From Pararoseomonas sp. SCSIO 73927 (lineage in GTDB: Bacteria; Pseudomonadota; Alphaproteobacteria; Acetobacterales; Acetobacteraceae): 64,000 nt of DNA. A model generated the notes under the pieces. The model did no database searches. It saw nothing but the letters and a program-made list of their open reading frames with translations, and was not told the DNA's origin. The translations under genes and the position numbers were made by a program. Of this stretch, positions 8,873 through 18,649 are shown piece by piece (position 1 is the first letter of the stretch; every line of letters starts with the position of its first letter). Where the stretch lies: contig NZ_CP146232.1 in the NCBI RefSeq assembly GCF_037040815.1, forward strand, positions 1,364,001 through 1,428,000, in the 5' to 3' direction.

Positions 8873-8891
8873 GCGAAAGTCTCTCACTCGC
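8873..8891. promoter_or_regulatory. Fur-like box upstream of the siderophore receptor
   Basis: GCGAAAGTCTCTCACTCGC resembles the Fur consensus written as GCGAATGATTCTCATTCGC. The outer GCGA/TCGC arms and the central TCTCA match, with five of nine symmetric pairs intact. Its place just upstream of a siderophore receptor gene supports iron-dependent repression. An Irr or RirA site cannot be excluded in an alphaproteobacterium. Confidence 0.5.
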
Positions 8892-9250
8892 GATTGCCAT
8901 GGGGTATATGGCGGGGCAACTGTGAACCTGAGCTGTGACAGCCACGGCGTTCTAAACCGCACGCCTGCCCTGTCCCGCCCGGCTCGCCCACTGAAAGGGC
9001 CTTTCTCGGGATTGCAGGAGAATCGACGCGCGCTGGCATTGCCGCTCTGCGCCCGATTCGGCCATCAGCGCCGTGCCATCCCCGAGAAGCGGACGCGCTT
9101 GCTCAGTCACCGGGAAGTGGTGGGTAGACCTTTGATTATGCCAACTGAGCCACCTATCGGACGAGCGACCTGTAGGACGGCCAGCAATGCCACCCCTGGA
9201 CGACATCACCGAGTTGGCCCGGGCAGGCCCACCCGCCCGGGCCGCCGTGC
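8892..9250. other. Intergenic region with a hairpin after the metallophosphoesterase gene
   Basis: No coding region here has convincing codon use or a ribosome site. The only clear structure is a perfect 9-bp stem at 9216-9243 (GGCCCGGGC and GCCCGGGCC around a 10-base loop), eight bases beyond the stop of the 9251 gene. It lacks a following T-run on the minus strand, so it is at best a weak or Rho-assisted terminator. The rest shows nothing I can identify. Confidence 0.5.
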
Positions 9251-12200
9251 CTAGCCCAGCAGGTGGAAGTCGGAGCTGCTGAGCTGCAGACCGTTGCTGC
9301 CGCTATAGCTGGCGTTGAAGCCGAAGCTGGCAGTGCCGCCTCCCGACACGGTCGCGTTCCAGTCGAGGGAGGTGAAGACGATGTCTCCCTCGCCGTCGCG
9401 GCTGGCCGTGGCGCCCCAGACGCTGGTGGTGTCGACCTTCACCCCCGAGGCGACGTCCAGCTCGACCTGCCAGCCCTCGACAGTTCCTGCCCCGGCGTTG
9501 TGCAGAGTGACGTTCTGGTTGATGCCGCTCCCCCAGTCGTTCGTCCGCTGCGCCTCGACCCGCATGGCGGAGGGCGTCGGGGTGCCGGGCGCGCGGTCGA
9601 GGTCGTCAAAGGCGAAGGCGAAGTCCTCCGCATCGAAGCCCGCGTCCTGAACCTGAAGCGTGAAGGTCAGCACGTCACCAGCCCGCAGCGTCGGCTTGTA
9701 GGCTTGGCCCAGGGTGGAGATGGCGTAGTCACCATCCGCGTCCGGCCCGACGGTCACGCTCCCGTTGAACCCGCTCGCCCAGGCGCTGGTGACCCGACCC
9801 GCACCCTCGTAGTTTGGCATAATGGCCCAGGCCTTCACCTCGCCGCCGACCAGATCGGCCTCCTGCACCGTGTAGCGGAAGGTGGCGTTGAACCCGCCGC
9901 CCCAGGACGGATTGTACCAGTCGTTCACACCGATGACCTCAAAGCCGCGGCCGCCCTCCTCGACATCCTGCACCGCGACCATCATCGCGTGCTCGGTGAC
10001 GTCCACCCCATCGGAGGCTCGGACGACCAGGTCGTAGAGGTTGTCGCCGTCGGCATCCGTCGGCCGCTCGTAGTCTGGCGCGGCCTTGAAGCGAAGGTGC
10101 CCATCCTCGCCGATTGCGAACAAAGCCCCGTCGGTGCCGCCCAGCGAGAAGGTAATGGCGTCGCCCTCCCCATCGCTCGCCAGGATCGTGGCCACCTCGG
10201 CCCTGTTCTCCTCCAGGATCACCTGGCCGGGGGCGGAGACCACCGGCGCGTCGTTCACCGGCGTGACCGCCACGACAACGTCGGCTTGGGCCGGGCCGGC
10301 ACCGTCCTCCCCTCCATCGGCGAGGATGACGCTGAAGCCGGCCGCCGTCGTCTCGGACCCGTCGTGCCGGAAGGAGACGAGACCGGCAGCGAGCTGCGCC
10401 TGGGTGAAGCTCGACGCCGCCACGCCCTCAACCAGGACCTCGCCGTGCGTCGCCGCGCCGACCGTGAAGGAGAGTTCCTCGGCACCGTCATCGGGGTCCA
10501 CAGCGGCCAAGTCGGCCATGGTCAGCACTGCCACGCCACCCTCGACCACCTCGAGGCGCAGGTCGCCAGCGATCGAGGGCGCGTCGTTGAGGAGGCTGAC
10601 CACCGCCACGTCGTCGAAGGAGACGCCCTTGCTGCCCCAGGAGTAGAGGCCAAAGGTGCCGCCCGACAGCGCCCGGTCCTCGATGGGCAGCGGGAAGATG
10701 GCCTCGCCGTCCAGGTAGGCCGTGATGCGGTGGTCGAGGACATCGACCCGCAGGTGCGATTCCTTGCCGACTGCGTAGCCGCCCCAGGCCTGCCCCAGCA
10801 CCTCCTCGATGCCGTTGACGAGGCGGACGAGAGTCCAGACGCCACGCTGGGCGTCGAGTTCCATCTTATAGTGGTTGCCGGGGTCCTGGTAGTAGAAGAC
10901 GAGGCCCACCCCGTCGTCGTCGGGGGTGTGGAAGCGCGCCTCCACCGAGTAGTCGCGCCAAGCGGCCGCCTTGCCGTCCTCGGGCTGGTAGAGCGCCGTG
11001 GTGCCCTTGCGCAGCACGAAGGTGCCATCGCCGAGCGGGCTCCATCCCTTCTGCCAGTTATCAGGGTTGCTGGGACCGTTGGCGACCAGCTGCTCGCTGT
11101 AGATGTTGGAGTTCTGATACAGTCGGCCGTCCTGAACCCGCCAGTCCGAGGGCCCTTCCAGCGTGCCCTCGTCCAGGATGCGCCAGGAGGAGCCGAGCGA
11201 GCCGCTCCCGAAGCCCTCCCGCATCAGCGTCTCGCCGTCGCCGACGATGTCGAGCGCGACGAGGTCGCTGCTCGTCCGGCCGCCCGCGTCCGTGACCTCC
11301 GACGTGACGCTCTCGGTGCCGATGGCGAGATCGAGGACGGCATCCCGCCCGGTGCCGACCACCTGACCGTCCACCAGCCAGCGATAGGCGATGATGTCGG
11401 CAGGGCCGAACGAGTGGGCCGCGCTGACGACAACCTGGGCCGTCTCGGCCCCCGCCCCGGCGAAGACCCGCATCGCTGCCTCGCCATGGGCCGTCAGCGC
11501 CAGCTTATTGACGACGACGTTGTCGAAGATCGAGCTCTTCTGCCCGCTGGACAGGACCCCGACCGTGCCGCCCGAGAGCGGGCTGCTGTCGAGCACCGGG
11601 CCGCCGAAGACGCTCCGGTCATCCAGCAGCACATCGATCCGGCCCTCGCTGACCACCACAGAGAGGTCCAGGGCGTCGTTGAAGCGGTAGCCGGCGCGAA
11701 CCTCCGCCAGGACCGTCTCCACCCCGCCCTGCACCCGCACCAGCTCGCGCTGCATGGTCTGGGTGTTCATGGTGAAGCGGTAGTGGTTGCCCTGGTCCTG
11801 GTAGTAGAAGGCGACCCCGATCTCGTCGTTGTCGGTGGAGGTCAGCGTGACGTCGTAGCGGTAGTCCCGCCAAGCCTCCGCGCCCTGACCCTGCCAGAGC
11901 AGGACCTTCCCGACGGCGTCGGAGCGGTCGTGCAGCGCTCCCTCGCCAGGCTGGGCGCCGGGCGCGTTGACGCTGCCCTTCACCGACCAGCCGTCGAGAT
12001 AGGTGCCGGAGGTGGAGCGATCCCACAGCTCCAGGCTGCCGGCGCCGTAGCTCGGCGCCAGACTGCCGCCGGTGAAGTCGAACTGCACGGCGTGGGCCGA
12101 GTCGACCGCCGAGGGCGCCACGATGCCGCCCGCCCGTGCGCCGCCGATCGCACCGATCTCCGCCGTGGTCAGCACGCGGTCGCTGAAGAACACGCTGTTC

Positions 12201-15043
12201 ACCTGCGCCGGAGCCGTCTCGAAGTTCCACTGATAATGGCCCTCATCCGTGAAGATGAAGAAGCCCTTGGCGGGGTCGATGGCGTAGCGGCTCGCGTCCA
12301 TCGACTGCGTGCCGACGAGCTGGCCCTCAATGTACTTGCTCAGGGTGACCGTGCCGTCGCCCTTGTCGGTCACGGTCAGCGCCACGCGCTGCCACTGGTC
12401 GGTTTTGAAGGTCCCGGTGTAGCTGCCGTTGATGCCGATCCCGCCGGACATGTTCACCAGGAAGTCGGCGTCGCTGACGTTGGTAGGGTCGGTCTGCAAC
12501 AGGGCGAGCCAGTGCCCTTTGGCCGCCGGCGCGAAGACGTCCACGATGAAGGTATAACTCTTGATCGGCCCACCGTCCGCCGGCCCGAAGCCTGGCTTAA
12601 TGAGGTAGCCCTGGTCGGCCGGGGTGGCGGGGATGTCCATGATCTCGTCGACGCCGCCCGGCATCGGGGCGGAGCCCAGCTCGTCCGTGGTGCCGAACTC
12701 CGTGTGATCGAGGATGCTCTGCGGCTCCACCACCGTGAAGGCGCCGTTGCCCAGGCTCGGCGCGAAGGGAGCGTCGGCCCCGAAGTCGAACTGCAGGGCG
12801 TGACCGCTGGAGGGTGGTGCCGTAAGGATGCCCTGGGCCTTGGCGCCGCCCAGGGCCTCGATCTCCGCCCGGCCCATGGCCCGGTCGGCGAACAGGATGC
12901 TGGAGACGAAGCCCGGCTGCGTCTGCAGGTCGGTGCCGTTCGGGGCGTTGTCGGAGAAAACGAGGAAGCCCTTCACCGGGTCGATCGCGTAGCGGCTGGC
13001 CGGCATGGACTGGGTGCCGACGAGGACGCCGTCAATGTACTTCGCCAGGGTGGCGTTGCCGCCGTTCGTCTCGGTGACCGTCAGGGCGACCCGGTGCCAG
13101 GCATCGTAGGTGAAGCTGCCAGTGTAGCTGCCGCTGATTCCGAGACCGGCGGACTTGTTGATGAGGAGGTCCGCGTCGTTGGAGCTGGACTGCGCCGGAT
13201 CCGTCTGCAGCAGGGCGAACCACTTGCCCGCGTGCTCGGCCTTCACCAGCATGTCCAGCACCAGCGTGTAGCTGCGGATGGTCTGCCCGGCCGCGGTGCC
13301 GAAATCCGGGCGGATCAGGAAGCCCTCGAGCGTCGGCGCCGTGGCGGGGAAGCCCATCACGCCGCCCCCGCCGCCGGGCAGTGCCGGCAGGCCCAGCTCT
13401 TGTGTCGAGCCGAACTCGAGCGCCTCGGAGAAGCTCGGCACCGGCACCGGTCCCCAGCCCCGTGCATCGCCGTCGTTGAAGTTGTCGGTCAGCAGCGTGC
13501 CGGGACCGGAGACGACGAGCAGCATCTCGTCCTGTGTCACGCGCCCGTCATGGTCGGTCACCACCAGGGTCAGGGTGTGCTTGCCGGCGGCCAGGTCGAC
13601 CTTGGCGACTGCCTCGGTGGAGAGCACCCGGCCGTCCGCGTCCCGCCACTCGTAGCTTGCCGCCAGGCCGCGGTTCAGCGTTCCGGTCCCGTCGAGCTCG
13701 ACGGAGGCGGTTCCGCCGACGGTCCTGACGAACTGGTCGGCGCCGGCATCGGCCTGGGCCCGTAGCTCCGGCGCCTTCAGGTCCAGACCGCCGATCGTCT
13801 CCTGATGGCCGCGGTAGGGGCCGGTCAGCCCGTCACGGTCCAGCTCCTCCTTGCCGCGGTAGCCGGTCAGGTACTCGTCGCGCTCGGTGATGTAGGTGTC
13901 CATTGAGATGGTGCCGGCGTCGGGGTCGATGACCAAGAGGCGGATCGCCCCCTCGCCGCCCCGGGAAATCAGCTCGGTCGTGGAGCCGTTCTGGTAGTCG
14001 GCCATGATGTCGGCCACCGCGTTGCCGTGCTGCGAGTAGGTGATGTTGGTTTCCGCGCTGTCGCCCAGCACGTGGCCGGAAAGGGTGATGACGACGTTGG
14101 GGTACCGGCTGGTCAGCTGGCGATAGACCGCCTCGCCGTCATTGGCGCCCTCGGCGCTGTTCCCGACGCCGTAGCCCTGGACCGGCGCGGCGCCGATCTG
14201 ACCCGCGAAGGCGTCGCTACGCCCGGCATAGGTGGTCAGGGTGTGCGATGCGATGATGACGCGGTGATCGAGGTGGCCCTCGATGACGTCGCCCGCCCAG
14301 CGCAGGACGTCGTCGCGCGGGGCGAATTCCATCGAGAGGACCAGCCACTTGGTGCCGTCCGGCGCCTGGAAGGTGTGGTAGGTGTTCGCGGAGCGAGTAG
14401 GCTCCCGGTCATAGACGCCGCCGAAGGTGTCCGGGTTCGTTGCCGCCTGCTTGTCGGGCGAGAAGATCGTGTCCAGGTAGTCCGTGGAGTGGTTGGCCGC
14501 GCTGCCGCCGGAAGCCTGGTCGTGGTTCCCCGGCAGCATGGAGTACGAGATCTTGCCGTCCAGCCGGCGGAGCGCTTCCTCGGCGATCTTCCACTGGGCC
14601 GCGTTGTTGTTGTCCGTGATGTCGCCCACGCCGACGACGAACTGGATGTTCCGGCTCTCGGCGTTGTCGACCAGCCAGTTCGTCATGTCGCCGAAGATGT
14701 GGTTCAGGGCCGGGTTCGAGGTGTAGTTCTGGGTGTCCGGCAGCACGGCCACGGTGAAGGCGTTCTCGCCCGCGACATGGACCCGGACGTTGTCCGTGAC
14801 AGTGTTTCCCAAGGCGTCCGTCCCGGTCACCACGAGGTCGGAGAAGCCGTGCTCTCCCGCACGCAGCGTCAGGACGCCGTCGAGGATCTCCGCATCAACG
14901 ACATCACCATCACTGTTCTTCAACGTGAATGTCATGCTGCTGTCGCCGAACGCGGCCTTTAGGTCGACGCTCCTCGTCTCGTCGACGCCGGTGCGCAGCA
15001 GCATGTCGTTCAAGGGGTTCGCGTGGGCCATGGCGTCGGTCAT
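9251..15043 (-). CDS. Giant modular secreted metallophosphoesterase with CBM2-like C-terminal modules
   Basis: A protein of about 1930 residues. After about 95 residues of Ig-like sequence comes a calcineurin-type phosphoesterase (about 95-400) with VLPDTQNY, GVGDITDN, GNHDQ, ASHT and SGHVLGD, the full set of metal ligands. Then follow a PKD-like module (434-514), two concanavalin/LamG-like modules that are near duplicates (about 524-720 and 750-977), a beta-rich module (1014-1181) repeated at 1281-1484 (both with FYYQD-GNHY), a second PKD-like module between them, two cadherin-like modules (1494-1694) and two CBM2-like modules (about 1700-1814 and 1828-1930). There is no Sec signal and no RTX repeats, so export by type I secretion is guessed. 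The start is uncertain: ATG at 15043 or 15031, or TTG at 15064. A LysR gene diverges from it. The substrate (phosphodiester or nucleotide on a polysaccharide surface) is unknown. Confidence 0.85.
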   Translation of the reverse strand: MTDAMAHANPLNDMLLRTGVDETRSVDLKAAFGDSSMTFTLKNSDGDVVDAEILDGVLTLRAGEHGFSDLVVTGTDALGNTVTDNVRVHVAGENAFTVAVLPDTQNYTSNPALNHIFGDMTNWLVDNAESRNIQFVVGVGDITDNNNAAQWKIAEEALRRLDGKISYSMLPGNHDQASGGSAANHSTDYLDTIFSPDKQAATNPDTFGGVYDREPTRSANTYHTFQAPDGTKWLVLSMEFAPRDDVLRWAGDVIEGHLDHRVIIASHTLTTYAGRSDAFAGQIGAAPVQGYGVGNSAEGANDGEAVYRQLTSRYPNVVITLSGHVLGDSAETNITYSQHGNAVADIMADYQNGSTTELISRGGEGAIRLLVIDPDAGTISMDTYITERDEYLTGYRGKEELDRDGLTGPYRGHQETIGGLDLKAPELRAQADAGADQFVRTVGGTASVELDGTGTLNRGLAASYEWRDADGRVLSTEAVAKVDLAAGKHTLTLVVTDHDGRVTQDEMLLVVSGPGTLLTDNFNDGDARGWGPVPVPSFSEALEFGSTQELGLPALPGGGGGVMGFPATAPTLEGFLIRPDFGTAAGQTIRSYTLVLDMLVKAEHAGKWFALLQTDPAQSSSNDADLLINKSAGLGISGSYTGSFTYDAWHRVALTVTETNGGNATLAKYIDGVLVGTQSMPASRYAIDPVKGFLVFSDNAPNGTDLQTQPGFVSSILFADRAMGRAEIEALGGAKAQGILTAPPSSGHALQFDFGADAPFAPSLGNGAFTVVEPQSILDHTEFGTTDELGSAPMPGGVDEIMDIPATPADQGYLIKPGFGPADGGPIKSYTFIVDVFAPAAKGHWLALLQTDPTNVSDADFLVNMSGGIGINGSYTGTFKTDQWQRVALTVTDKGDGTVTLSKYIEGQLVGTQSMDASRYAIDPAKGFFIFTDEGHYQWNFETAPAQVNSVFFSDRVLTTAEIGAIGGARAGGIVAPSAVDSAHAVQFDFTGGSLAPSYGAGSLELWDRSTSGTYLDGWSVKGSVNAPGAQPGEGALHDRSDAVGKVLLWQGQGAEAWRDYRYDVTLTSTDNDEIGVAFYYQDQGNHYRFTMNTQTMQRELVRVQGGVETVLAEVRAGYRFNDALDLSVVVSEGRIDVLLDDRSVFGGPVLDSSPLSGGTVGVLSSGQKSSIFDNVVVNKLALTAHGEAAMRVFAGAGAETAQVVVSAAHSFGPADIIAYRWLVDGQVVGTGRDAVLDLAIGTESVTSEVTDAGGRTSSDLVALDIVGDGETLMREGFGSGSLGSSWRILDEGTLEGPSDWRVQDGRLYQNSNIYSEQLVANGPSNPDNWQKGWSPLGDGTFVLRKGTTALYQPEDGKAAAWRDYSVEARFHTPDDDGVGLVFYYQDPGNHYKMELDAQRGVWTLVRLVNGIEEVLGQAWGGYAVGKESHLRVDVLDHRITAYLDGEAIFPLPIEDRALSGGTFGLYSWGSKGVSFDDVAVVSLLNDAPSIAGDLRLEVVEGGVAVLTMADLAAVDPDDGAEELSFTVGAATHGEVLVEGVAASSFTQAQLAAGLVSFRHDGSETTAAGFSVILADGGEDGAGPAQADVVVAVTPVNDAPVVSAPGQVILEENRAEVATILASDGEGDAITFSLGGTDGALFAIGEDGHLRFKAAPDYERPTDADGDNLYDLVVRASDGVDVTEHAMMVAVQDVEEGGRGFEVIGVNDWYNPSWGGGFNATFRYTVQEADLVGGEVKAWAIMPNYEGAGRVTSAWASGFNGSVTVGPDADGDYAISTLGQAYKPTLRAGDVLTFTLQVQDAGFDAEDFAFAFDDLDRAPGTPTPSAMRVEAQRTNDWGSGINQNVTLHNAGAGTVEGWQVELDVASGVKVDTTSVWGATASRDGEGDIVFTSLDWNATVSGGGTASFGFNASYSGSNGLQLSSSDFHLLG

Positions 15044-15117
15044 CCGGAAGAGGGTCGGGATCAAAGCTGGCGCCAGACCTAGATGTGATGCTTCGGGGCG
15101 ACTAATAGAAACGGCTA

Positions 15118-15128
15118 ATGAGTCTCAT
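15118..15128. promoter_or_regulatory. Short dyad in the LysR/metallophosphoesterase divergent region
   Basis: ATGAG-T-CTCAT is a perfect 5-bp-arm dyad just before the LysR ribosome site, preceded by two CTAAT(A/G) direct repeats at about 15102-15118. LysR regulators usually autoregulate from such divergent promoters. The 100-bp gap is otherwise short, so this is the best candidate site, but the motif is not a classic T-N11-A box. Confidence 0.3.
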
Positions 15129-15141
15129 AGGAGCTGTGGTC

Positions 15142-16065
15142 ATGAATGACGCCCAGCTTCGATGCTTCCACGTCGCCGCTGCCGAGGGCTCCTTCACCCG
15201 CGCGGCCGTGCGGTTGAACGTGAGCCAGCCCACGATCTCGGCGCAGATCGCCGCCCTCGAGAAGGGGTACGGGGTCAAACTGTTTCGGCGGGTCGGCCGC
15301 AGCATCGAGCTGACGGAGCTCGGCGGCCAATTGCACAGCATCACAGGGCGGCTCTACGCGGCACAGGACGAGGCGCGCGCCCTGCTCGGCAACCAGCGCA
15401 AGCTCGTGGGCGGCCATCTTCGGATCGGCGCGGTTGCGCCCTTCCACGTGATGCCGATCCTTCAGAAGCTGAAGAACATTCACCCCGAGGTCACATTCTC
15501 GCTGCGGTTCGGTAACTCGACGGCCATCCACAGGGCGATGCTGCGCTACGAGATCGACATCGGAGTGCTGGCGAACATCAAGGTCGGCGACGCCAGGCTG
15601 CACGTCCAGTTTCTCCGCCGGGACGAGATCGTCCTTCTCATGAAGCACGACCATGCGCTGGCCCACCGCGCCCGCGTCACCTACCAGGACCTCCAGAACG
15701 AGACGCTGATCATCCGGGAGGAGGGCTCCACGACCCGGAGCACCTTCCTCGATGCGGCGGCTGCGGCGGACCACCCGCTCACCCGCTTCGTCGAGATGGA
15801 GTCCCGCGAGGCGGCGAAGGAGGCCGTCGCGTGCGGCATCGGCATTGCGCCCGTCCTGCGGTCAGAGGCGGGGCAGGATCAGCGGTGCAGGATTGTCTCA
15901 ATCGTCGCACCCGCTCCGCACTTTGACGAGTTTGTCGCCTGCCCCGCCGACCTCCAGCGCATGCCGGTGGTTCGCAGCTTCCTGGAGATCGCGGCAGTGG
16001 TGGCGGCGGAACTGGCCGTCCCTGAAGGCCCGAGGGTAAGGCGCCTCAATGCAGCGGCGCCGTAG
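15142..16065 (+). CDS. LysR-family transcriptional regulator
   Basis: A 307-residue protein whose N-terminal winged helix has the family pattern (MNDAQLRCFHVAAAEGSFT then RLNVSQPTISAQIAALE). A periplasmic-binding-like effector domain runs from about 90 to 290. The start at 15142 was preferred over an upstream in-frame ATG because AGGAG lies eight bases before it. It is divergent from the giant metallophosphoesterase, which is therefore its most likely target. The effector is unknown. Confidence 0.88.
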   Translation: MNDAQLRCFHVAAAEGSFTRAAVRLNVSQPTISAQIAALEKGYGVKLFRRVGRSIELTELGGQLHSITGRLYAAQDEARALLGNQRKLVGGHLRIGAVAPFHVMPILQKLKNIHPEVTFSLRFGNSTAIHRAMLRYEIDIGVLANIKVGDARLHVQFLRRDEIVLLMKHDHALAHRARVTYQDLQNETLIIREEGSTTRSTFLDAAAAADHPLTRFVEMESREAAKEAVACGIGIAPVLRSEAGQDQRCRIVSIVAPAPHFDEFVACPADLQRMPVVRSFLEIAAVVAAELAVPEGPRVRRLNAAAP

Positions 16066-16231
16066 GCTGTCTTCCCACTTGAGGGGTCGCTAGAGCAGAT
16101 TTGGGTCAACACCTTTGAGGATGTTCCTGTCCGCTCTGTCGTAACACTTTCTCCGAAGCAGCCGTTCCGCTTCCGGCCAGACCCAGCATTTCGGATCACC
16201 GCAGCGAGAGCCCTGTTTGGGTCGATATCGG

Positions 16232-18492
16232 TCATCGGTTCTGAGGGAGCGCAGCGCGGTCATTCAGCAGCTTGAGATTCAATTCGGGGTACCGAAGCAG
16301 TTCCATCGCGCTGGCGAGTTCTGCATTGGGCAGGCCGCTGTTGTACGTTCCTCCTGTCATGCTGTTCCCCTGCCTATGGCCGAGTAGCGTCCGGATGATC
16401 GGTTCAGGAATCTTGGCGGCAAGAAGCCGCGTGTTCACGCCGTGGCGCATGGAGTGGAAGTCCTGGCCCTCCTTGTAGGCGCCCACGGCGCGACGGTACT
16501 CCGTCCACCACTGGGTGAAGCCGTGCCCGTAGCTCTTGTCGGGCCCGCCTCGCCTAAAACATGGAAAGAGGAGCCGGGACCCGCTTTGCCGCATCTGCCG
16601 GACGTAGTCGAGAAGCCCAAGTTGCTTCAGGGCGCCGTGAACGGGAATTCTGCGCACGCTGCTCGGGGTCTTCACGCGTGCGCGCCTTCGATCATGAATC
16701 GCTCCGATCGACATGATGTCGACGCCATCTTCCGTCACAATGTCATCAGGCCGGAGTTCGAGGAGTTCCTCCAGGCGTTGGCCTCCGTAGAGCGCAACCA
16801 GTGGAACCTAGTAGCGAGCATCGCGGACCAGGGTAGTTCCAGCGACGTAGCGCTTCTCGACATGGTCGCCGAATCCGCTGAAGACCGGCCCGTGGAAGAT
16901 GGCGGTAAGGCGATCATCCTCGAGCTGCCTGCGGTCAATGGTGGCGTTGGCCTTGACGTACTCTTTGGTGAACCTGACTGCCACGAAGGGTGTGAGACCC
17001 TTCCGGTCGATGGCAAGCTGCTCGCCAACGAGGGTCTGCAGGCTTGTGAAATGCTTGTTGATCGTGGCTGGTGCCATACGGGGAACTTGCGGGGCATCAT
17101 CAGGGTCGGTTCTGTTGACAACTGCGGTGCACGACGACATCGCGTCGTCCTCGTTCGCCGCGAGGATGGCCTCGCGGGCAGTCATGTTCCGGTACCGCTC
17201 GCCTTTGCCGTGTTGGCTTGGCACACGGCTTAGCTCCGTCACGAAATCCTGGCAGGTTCTCCTCGTTATCGCGTTGATCTCAAGGTCGCCACAGAGTTCG
17301 CCGAAGAGACGCCTGGCCACGTTCTAGTCGCGGATTTGCTTCGCGCCGACCTGATCGGCTGGGCGGGCTTCAATTGAGGGTATGGCAGCCGCAGACGCCT
17401 CATGAAGCGGGGTGCAAATGCAGGATTGCCCGCTTCCGCAGGTGCTGCCGGTGTCACCACCTCCTGTTCGCCGTCGCTCACCGACGTCACCGCCGTCTCC
17501 ACGATGCTGGCGTCGAGTGTCACTCCGGGAGTACCATCGGCAAGACCGCTCTGGATGAACAGGTCCATTACCGGATCGGCCTCGGGCGCCGGGTACTTCC
17601 CACGGTCACGTCGGGCGTCGTCACGCGCGACTTCGGCCAGCACTTGGAGCGCATACCGAAGCATGATGCGCCGTGTTGCGGGCTCGAAGGTCATGCCCTC
17701 CTCGGCCTCGAACCTCCCCAGGTGCTCCTCCGCAAGGTCGGTGTCGTTGGCCAGCAGCGCCCTTTCGAAGAAGCGGGCCCGTCCTTCGGCGACAGCCGCA
17801 CGCCAGGCCGTCTCGCCCAGCAGGCTCGTCCGTATCAGCGACTTGTCCGCGCCTGCGACCAGGGCGGAGGCCAGCTCCCCGGCCGCGACGCCATAGGACT
17901 TGCCAGAGGTGTCAGAGCCGGGCGCGAGCGCCTCCGTGAGGCGTGCCAGCAGTCCGAGAGGGAGAGGTTGGCCGAGAACGCCCGGCTGTTCCGCGAAGGC
18001 GCAGAGATCCTGACCCAGGTTGCCTCCGATGGTCCACTCCGCCACTAGGGCATCGCTGCCCCTGACACCGGCTGGCCGGGCAGCCCGCTCTGCCTCGCTC
18101 CAGGTGACAACGCGTTTGCGGAAGGCCGAGAGGGCCTGGCCAACCGTACCAATCTGCCCTGCCGTCGCGCCCATCGGCACCGCCACCAGTCGCTCGAACT
18201 CAGCGTCGAGAGGAGCGGCACGAAGCACCGCGACCCCCCTGTCACCTGTCCCCAGGGCTATCTGGATGTCCCGAAAACCGCACGTGGAATCGTCGGTTCC
18301 AAAGTGCCGCAGCAGGCCCTGGGGCAGCCGCCGCCGCCAGATCCACCGGCCGCCCCGCAGGGCGAGGTGGACGGTTCGGCGCCGCGGCCGCCGCCGGGTG
18401 GCGTGGACCGTTGTGTGACGCTGTTGTGTGACATCGATGTGTGACACGGGCCGCCGAGCCGCCTCCAAGGGCTGGATCGCCGACGCAAACAC
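16232..18492 (-). pseudogene. Tyrosine-type site-specific integrase, broken by a frameshift and two amber codons
   Basis: Three consecutive stretches rebuild one phage-type integrase. The N-terminal part (18492 to about 17365) has an arm-binding-like basic segment and an alpha-helical region. The middle part is in another frame after a shift near 17350-17370. The catalytic part follows. TAG codons interrupt the second frame at 17326-17324 and 16810-16808. Reading through the latter gives RYxVPLVALYGGQRLEEL, holding the first catalytic Arg. The C-terminus keeps HSMRHGVNTR (His and second Arg), LLGHRQ and the nucleophile region GGTYNSG. The start (GTG at 18492) faces the 3' end of tRNA-Gln, the normal site for such elements. 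The integrase is presumed dead. No matching att copy was found in this window. Confidence 0.85.
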
Positions 18493-18519
18493 CTGAAATC
18501 AAACTGAAATCCGATTCGC

Positions 18520-18594
18520 TGGTTGGGGCGCCAGGATTCGAACCTGGGAATGGCGGTACCAAAAACCGCTGCCTTACCGCTTGGCTACGCCCCA
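18520..18594 (-). tRNA. tRNA-Gln (anticodon UUG)
   Basis: On the minus strand the sequence folds as a full cloverleaf. The acceptor stem pairs TGGGGCG with CGCCCCA. The anticodon stem GCGGT/ACCGC encloses the loop TTTTGGT with anticodon TTG. The T arm is CCAGG-TTCGAAT-CCTGG, and the terminal CCA is encoded. The total is 75 bases. A decayed integrase gene begins 28 bases beyond its 3' end, so the tRNA probably served as an attachment site. ispE lies just upstream of it on the same strand. Confidence 0.95.
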
Positions 18595-18649
18595 CCGGAG
18601 CCGGCCGGAACATGTCCTCCCGCGCGGCCCGCGTAAAGCCCTCCGGTGC

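Noticed and set aside
8940..9250. A second attachment site or island boundary left of the metallophosphoesterase
   Set aside because: I looked for a copy of the tRNA-Gln 3' end in the left part of the window and found none, so an island boundary cannot be placed.
9263..13765. A 1500-codon open frame on the plus strand antisense to the metallophosphoesterase
   Set aside because: It mirrors the codon bias of the real minus-strand gene, has no domain, no ribosome site and an arbitrary start. The minus-strand frame has unmistakable phosphoesterase and CBM2-like motifs.
16808..17326. Possible amber-codon readthrough (TAG decoded as an amino acid) in the integrase
   Set aside because: Two TAG codons occur, but a frameshift also breaks the gene, and TAG serves as an ordinary stop elsewhere in the window (for example the 22752 gene). 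Decay is the simpler explanation.
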